Positions 1-5,478 of a stretch of DNA of 5,478 nt are shown in pieces. The stretch comes from Rhodospirillaceae bacterium. Its GTDB lineage: Bacteria > Pseudomonadota > Alphaproteobacteria > UBA828. The stretch lies in NCBI GenBank assembly GCA_028819955.1, contig JAPPKP010000263.1, forward strand, positions 1 through 5,478, written 5' to 3'. Below the pieces are notes generated by a model, which was given only the letters and a program-made list of their open reading frames with translations, ran no database searches and was not told the origin of the DNA. The position numbers and the translations under genes were made by a program. Position 1 is the first letter of the stretch, and each line of letters starts with the position of its first letter.

Positions 1-1053
1 CTCGTCATCGGCGAGGGCGCGATGGGCCTCTTCGACGGCGCCCGCGACGGCACCGGCTCCACCGCCGACCTTGCGGTCCGGCTGGGCCTGCCCGTGGTGC
101 TGGTGGTGGACGCGCGCGGCCAGGGCGCCTCGGTTGCAGCGCTCGCTGAAGGCTTCGTCAACCACCGCCCGGACGTGACCGTCGCCGGTGTCATCCTCAA
201 CCGGGTGGCGGGTGCGGCGCACGAGCGGCTGCTGCGCGATGCCCTCGACGCGCGATCCGCGCCGGTTCTCGGTGTGGTGCCGCGAGACGAGGCGCTGAGC
301 CTGCCGTCGCGGCATCTAGGCCTGGTGCAGGCCTGCGAGAGCGAAGGGTCCTGGGTGGACCGGGCGGCGTCGGTTGTCGGCCGCGCGGTCGATATCGATG
401 CCCTGGAAGGACTCGCCCGCCCGCTTCGGGCCACACCGACGCAGCGGGGCGCAGCGATCCCGCCCTTGGGCCAACGGATTGCAGTGGCGCGCGATGCGGC
501 GTTCGGCTTCTGCTACGACGCGCTGATGGAAGACTGGCGCTCTGCCGGTGCATCAGTCATGCCCTTCTCGCCGCTGGCTGACGAGGCGCCCGATGGATCG
601 GCTGATGCGGTCTACCTGCCGGGCGGCTACCCCGAGCTGCACGCAGGGCGGATTGCCGGTGCGTCGCGCTTTCTGGACGGCTTGCGGGCTGCGGTGGCAC
701 GCGGCGCAACTATCTTCGGCGAATGCGGCGGCTACATGGTGTTGGGCCGCGGCCTCACCGACGCCGACGGCCAGCGCCACGCCATGGCCGGGCTGCTGCC
801 GCTGGAGACCAGCTTTCAGGAGCGCCGCCTCTCGCTCGGCTATCGCCAGGCCCGGCTCGCGGCGGAAGGCCCGCTCGGCAGTGCAGGCGCAGGATTTCGC
901 GGCCACGAATTCCACTATTGCCGCGCGGTCTCCGAAGACGCTGAGCAGCCGCTGTTCACGACCCAGGACGCCACAGGCACGCCGCTCGGTCACGCTGGCA
1001 TGGTTGCCGGCACGGTTTCAGGCTCCTTCATCCATCTGATCGACACGGTTTGA
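1..1053 (+). CDS. cobB: Cobyrinate a,c-diamide synthase (CobB/CbiA family), 5'-truncated by the window edge
   Basis: This enzyme performs the ATP- and glutamine-dependent amidation of the a and c side chains of (hydrogeno)cobyrinate, a cytoplasmic step of cobalamin synthesis. The frame is open from base 1, reading LVIGEGAMGLFDG. That is a conserved mid-protein family motif, so the ATG at 22 is internal. The N-terminal P-loop part of the ATPase domain is missing; the family is usually about 430-460 residues and 350 are present here. Counting from base 1, the rest of the synthetase domain (VVLVVDARGQG, GVILNRVAG) runs to about residue 140. The glutamine amidotransferase domain starts near IAVARDAAFGFCYD and contains LPGGYPELHAGR. 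The nucleophile Cys242 lies in FGECGGYMVLG (codon at 724), GHEFHYCR follows, and the C-terminal His345 lies in SGSFIHLID (codon at 1033). Triad positions are assigned from family knowledge. The CobB (aerobic) and CbiA (anaerobic) versions cannot be separated from this fragment; cobB is chosen because an alphaproteobacterial host is likely. Family assignment is very secure. Confidence 0.96.
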   Translation, partial: LVIGEGAMGLFDGARDGTGSTADLAVRLGLPVVLVVDARGQGASVAALAEGFVNHRPDVTVAGVILNRVAGAAHERLLRDALDARSAPVLGVVPRDEALSLPSRHLGLVQACESEGSWVDRAASVVGRAVDIDALEGLARPLRATPTQRGAAIPPLGQRIAVARDAAFGFCYDALMEDWRSAGASVMPFSPLADEAPDGSADAVYLPGGYPELHAGRIAGASRFLDGLRAAVARGATIFGECGGYMVLGRGLTDADGQRHAMAGLLPLETSFQERRLSLGYRQARLAAEGPLGSAGAGFRGHEFHYCRAVSEDAEQPLFTTQDATGTPLGHAGMVAGTVSGSFIHLIDTV

Positions 1054-1066
1054 GACGACCGCGCGT
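1054..1066. other. 13-base convergent gap between cobB and the penicillin-binding protein gene
   Basis: The two stop codons (TGA at 1051-1053 on + and TGA at 1069-1067 on -) face each other across 13 bases. I see no GC-rich hairpin followed by a T run on either strand. The only inverted pair nearby is a 4-base one (1046-1049 with 1058-1061), too weak to be an intrinsic terminator. Transcripts from both sides probably overlap at their 3' ends, or termination is Rho-dependent. Confidence 0.8.
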
Positions 1067-3058
1067 TCAGCGGAGCGCCTCGACCATGAACGTGCGCCAT
1101 ATTTCGGCCGGATAGCTGCCGCCGGTCACCTCGTCCATGGGGCTGCCGTCGTCGTTGCCGAGCCAGACACCCGTGGTGAGTCCCCCGGCCCAGCCGACGA
1201 ACCACGCATCGCGGAACCTTTGGCTGGTGCCGGTCTTGCCGTAGGCCCGCCCAAGGCGCTGCGGCAGCCGGGCGTTGCGGCCGGTGCCCTCGGCCACGGT
1301 AGCGCCGAGCAGGTCGCGCATTGCGGCCACTGCCGGTCCCTCCGCCGCACGGCCGGCACCGGAACCCGTCCGGCCGTAGAGCACGTCGCCCGCGCGGTTG
1401 CGGATCTCGGCGATGCCGTGGGGCAGCACCCGCGCCCCGCCGTTGGCGAGCGCCACGTAGGCCGAGGTCAGCTCCAGCAGCGTGACCTCGCCGGTGCCGA
1501 GCGCGATGCTCGCATCGGCGGGTAGCGTGCTCTCGATGCCGAGCCCGCGCGCGGTCTCCCGGATGCGCTTCACGCCCGCGCGCAGGCCCACCCGGACCGC
1601 CACCGTGTTGATCGAGCGCGCAAAACCCTCCCGCACCGTCACCGTGCCCCGGTACCTGTCGTCGTAGTTGCGGGGCGACCAGCCGCCGACGGTGATGGGT
1701 GCGTCGTCGACCCTGTCGTCGGGTGCAAGCCCCGCCTCGATGCCGGCGAGATAGACCACGGTCTTGAAGGCCGAGCCCGGCTGTCGCCTGGCCTGCGTCG
1801 CCCGGTTGAACACGCTCGTGGCGTGGTCGCGCCCGCCGACCATGGCACGCACGGCGCCGTTCTCGTCGAGTGCGACGAGGGCGCCCTGCCCGATCTTCCG
1901 GCTCGTCCCGGCGGCGGCCAGGGTCTCGGCGAGTGCGGCTTGCGCCGCCCGCTGGCGCTTGGGCTCGAGGGTCGTGAACACCCGGAGCGCCCCGTGGTCG
2001 CGCCCGACATAACCCGGCACCTGCTCGCGCACCCAATCGACGAAGTAGCCGGCGGATGGGCCGCTTCGCGGGGCCACGGTGAGGGTCCGCGCTCGCCCGC
2101 TCGCGGCCATCCCTTCGCTCTCGCTGAGAAAGCCGGCATCGACCATGGCGTCCAAGACCAGGCCTGCGCGCTTGCGTGCGAGCGCGAGGTCGTTGGCGGG
2201 GCTGTAGCGCGAGGGCGCCTTCAGGAGGCCCGCGATCATCGCGGCCTGCGCCACGTCGACATCGCGCGCCGAGCGGCCGAAGTAGCGCCTGGCCGCCGCG
2301 TCCACGCCGTAGGCGCCTGCGCCGAAATAGGCGCGGTTGAGGTAGATCGTGAGGATCTCTTCCTTGGTGAACTCGCGCTCCAGCCAGAAGGCGAGCATCG
2401 CCTCCTGAATCTTGCGCCTGACGGTGCGCTCGGGCGAAAGGAAAACCAGCTTCGCCACCTGTTGGGAGATCGTGCTGCCGCCCGCCACCACGCGGCCCTC
2501 GACCGCGTTCTGCCAGGCTGCGCGGATCACGCCGAAGGCGTCGATCCCGCCGTGGGTGTAGAAGCGGCGGTCCTCGATGGCGAGAACCGCCTGGGGCAGC
2601 ACCGGCGCCAGCTCCTGGACCGGCACGAGCTCGCCCCACATCTCGCCCACGGTGGCGACCTCGGAGCCATCCGCCGCCAGCACGGTGATCGAGAGCGGCG
2701 TCTCTGGCCCGGTGAGGTGCTCGGTATCGGGCAGGTCGTGGGCGTAGTAGCCGACGAAGGCGGCGCCCAGCACCACGAGCCAGAGGACGAAGACGAGGCT
2801 CCACTTGGCGATGCGCCAGCCGAGCCGCCGCCGCGCGGGCGACTTCGCACCCGCGCGCGGCTTGGCGTTCCCCGTCTTGCGCGTCGTGCCGCCCGATTTC
2901 GGCTTCCTGGGCGCTCGGGGTGTTTTCGGCGCTGCCCTTGGCTTCTTGGGGGCCGCCTTGGCCTTGGCACCGCTGGGCTTGGTTCTTGCAGCGCGGGCCG
3001 GCTTCTTTGCGGGCTTGCGGGGCCGCTTCGGCGGCGGCGTGCGGCGGCGTGATGCCAT
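1067..3058 (-). CDS. Bifunctional class A penicillin-binding protein (PBP1A family): GT51 glycosyltransferase and transpeptidase
   Basis: This 663-residue inner-membrane enzyme polymerises lipid II into glycan strands and cross-links the stem peptides in the periplasm. Residues 1-84 form a very basic cytoplasmic tail, and 86-105 are one membrane-spanning segment (WSLVFVLWLVVLGAAFVGYY). The GT51 domain (about 130-305) shows IEDRRFYTHGG with catalytic Glu162, GGSTISQQ (193-200), RKIQE with the second Glu219, ILTIYLN and RRYFG. The transpeptidase domain (about 390-655) shows all three active-site motifs: SAFK with nucleophile Ser429 and Lys432, SIN (482-484), and KTGT (608-611). The linker between domains (about 306-388) is short. 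The protein is smaller than E. coli PBP1a (about 850 residues) and lacks room for the long inter-domain OB region. It ends soon after the transpeptidase domain, so it has no PBP1C-type C-terminal domain. The ATG at 3058 is the only plausible start: no Met or Val occurs again before Val89, inside the membrane segment. Probably co-transcribed with gyrB. Function is secure; no specific gene symbol is given because class A paralogues are hard to name from sequence alone. Confidence 0.97.
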   Translation of the reverse strand: MASRRRTPPPKRPRKPAKKPARAARTKPSGAKAKAAPKKPRAAPKTPRAPRKPKSGGTTRKTGNAKPRAGAKSPARRRLGWRIAKWSLVFVLWLVVLGAAFVGYYAHDLPDTEHLTGPETPLSITVLAADGSEVATVGEMWGELVPVQELAPVLPQAVLAIEDRRFYTHGGIDAFGVIRAAWQNAVEGRVVAGGSTISQQVAKLVFLSPERTVRRKIQEAMLAFWLEREFTKEEILTIYLNRAYFGAGAYGVDAAARRYFGRSARDVDVAQAAMIAGLLKAPSRYSPANDLALARKRAGLVLDAMVDAGFLSESEGMAASGRARTLTVAPRSGPSAGYFVDWVREQVPGYVGRDHGALRVFTTLEPKRQRAAQAALAETLAAAGTSRKIGQGALVALDENGAVRAMVGGRDHATSVFNRATQARRQPGSAFKTVVYLAGIEAGLAPDDRVDDAPITVGGWSPRNYDDRYRGTVTVREGFARSINTVAVRVGLRAGVKRIRETARGLGIESTLPADASIALGTGEVTLLELTSAYVALANGGARVLPHGIAEIRNRAGDVLYGRTGSGAGRAAEGPAVAAMRDLLGATVAEGTGRNARLPQRLGRAYGKTGTSQRFRDAWFVGWAGGLTTGVWLGNDDGSPMDEVTGGSYPAEIWRTFMVEALR
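2825..3058 (-). other. Acid-free Lys/Arg/Pro/Ala-rich cytoplasmic tail of the penicillin-binding protein
   Basis: Residues 1-78 contain 15 Lys, 15 Arg, 15 Pro and 16 Ala, which is 61 of 78 positions, and not one Asp or Glu. Loose repeats of the type KPRAAPKTPRAPRKPK occur around residues 38-54. The composition resembles linker-histone-like tails and predicts a disordered, strongly cationic segment on the cytoplasmic side of the membrane anchor. Class A penicillin-binding proteins often have short basic cytoplasmic tails; this one is long. Contact with acidic lipids, nucleic acid or a cytoplasmic partner is inference only. Confidence 0.85.
3031..3050. repeat. Perfect 10-base tandem duplication (two copies) inside codons 3-9 of the penicillin-binding protein gene
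   Basis: The unit gcggcggcgt occurs at 3031-3040 and again at 3041-3050. Because 10 is not a multiple of three, the two copies are read in different frames on the minus strand: the start-proximal copy gives the Arg run at residues 4-6 and the other gives Thr7 and the start of the Pro run at 8-10. Loss or gain of one unit would shift the frame. With only two copies in GC-rich low-complexity coding sequence, this may be chance. Confidence 0.75.
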
Positions 3059-3079
3059 CAGCCGGCGGAGAGCAGGAAG
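3059..3079 (-). promoter_or_regulatory. Translation initiation region of the penicillin-binding protein gene, without a Shine-Dalgarno sequence
   Basis: The 21 bases between the gyrB TAG stop (3082-3080) and the ATG (3058-3056) read CTTCCTGCTCTCCGCCGGCTG on the minus strand if written through in two parts (CTTCCTGCTC and TCCGCCGGCTG). They are pyrimidine-rich and contain no GGAG, GAGG or AGGA core. No core is found in the last codons of gyrB either. Initiation may depend on ribosomes finishing gyrB (translational coupling) or on an SD-independent mechanism. No -10/-35 promoter pattern and no terminator hairpin is visible in this space, supporting co-transcription with gyrB. Confidence 0.6.

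Positions 3080-5478
<2,399 letters not shown>

Noticed and set aside
22..24. ATG as a possible start of the cobyrinate a,c-diamide synthase gene
   Set aside because: The frame is open upstream to base 1 and encodes conserved family residues (VIGEGAMGLFDG). The N-terminal ATP-binding part is cut by the window, not absent.
1046..1061. Inverted pair cggt/accg at the convergent gene junction as a terminator
   Set aside because: The stem is only 4 base pairs with an 8-base loop and no T run, so it would not work as an intrinsic terminator.
1823..3052. 409-codon open frame on the plus strand, opposite the penicillin-binding protein gene
   Set aside because: It is antisense to a gene with all catalytic motifs and shows no recognisable domain of its own.

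Overview
This is a GC-rich chromosomal window holding three protein-coding genes, two of them cut by the window edges. The G/C-heavy third codon positions, the gene content and the sequence style of the proteins suggest a high-GC proteobacterium, most likely an alphaproteobacterium. That placement is inferred from family resemblance, not from a marker RNA. The window looks like ordinary core-genome sequence. I see no mobile element, CRISPR array, RNA gene or defence system, and no previously undescribed system.

Layout. Bases 1-1053 (+) are the 3' part of a cobyrinate a,c-diamide synthase gene (cobB/cbiA family), which belongs to the corrin ring amidation stage of cobalamin synthesis. After a 13-base gap, bases 1067-3058 (-) encode a complete bifunctional class A penicillin-binding protein (glycosyltransferase family 51 plus transpeptidase). 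It carries a strikingly basic cytoplasmic N-terminal tail. After a 21-base gap, bases 3080-5478 (-) encode DNA gyrase subunit B, missing only its first few codons beyond the right edge.

How the genes relate. gyrB and the penicillin-binding protein gene run in the same direction 21 bases apart, with no promoter or terminator visible between them. They are probably co-transcribed, linking supercoiling control with peptidoglycan synthesis at least at the transcript level. cobB is convergent with this pair and functionally unrelated, so the two transcription units meet tail to tail. The promoters of gyrB and cobB both lie outside the window. There is no gene-free stretch longer than 21 bases.

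Points worth a second look are modest: the acid-free Lys/Arg/Pro/Ala tail of the penicillin-binding protein, the lack of a Shine-Dalgarno sequence before it, a 10-base tandem duplication just inside its coding start, and its in-frame position directly behind the gyrB stop codon.
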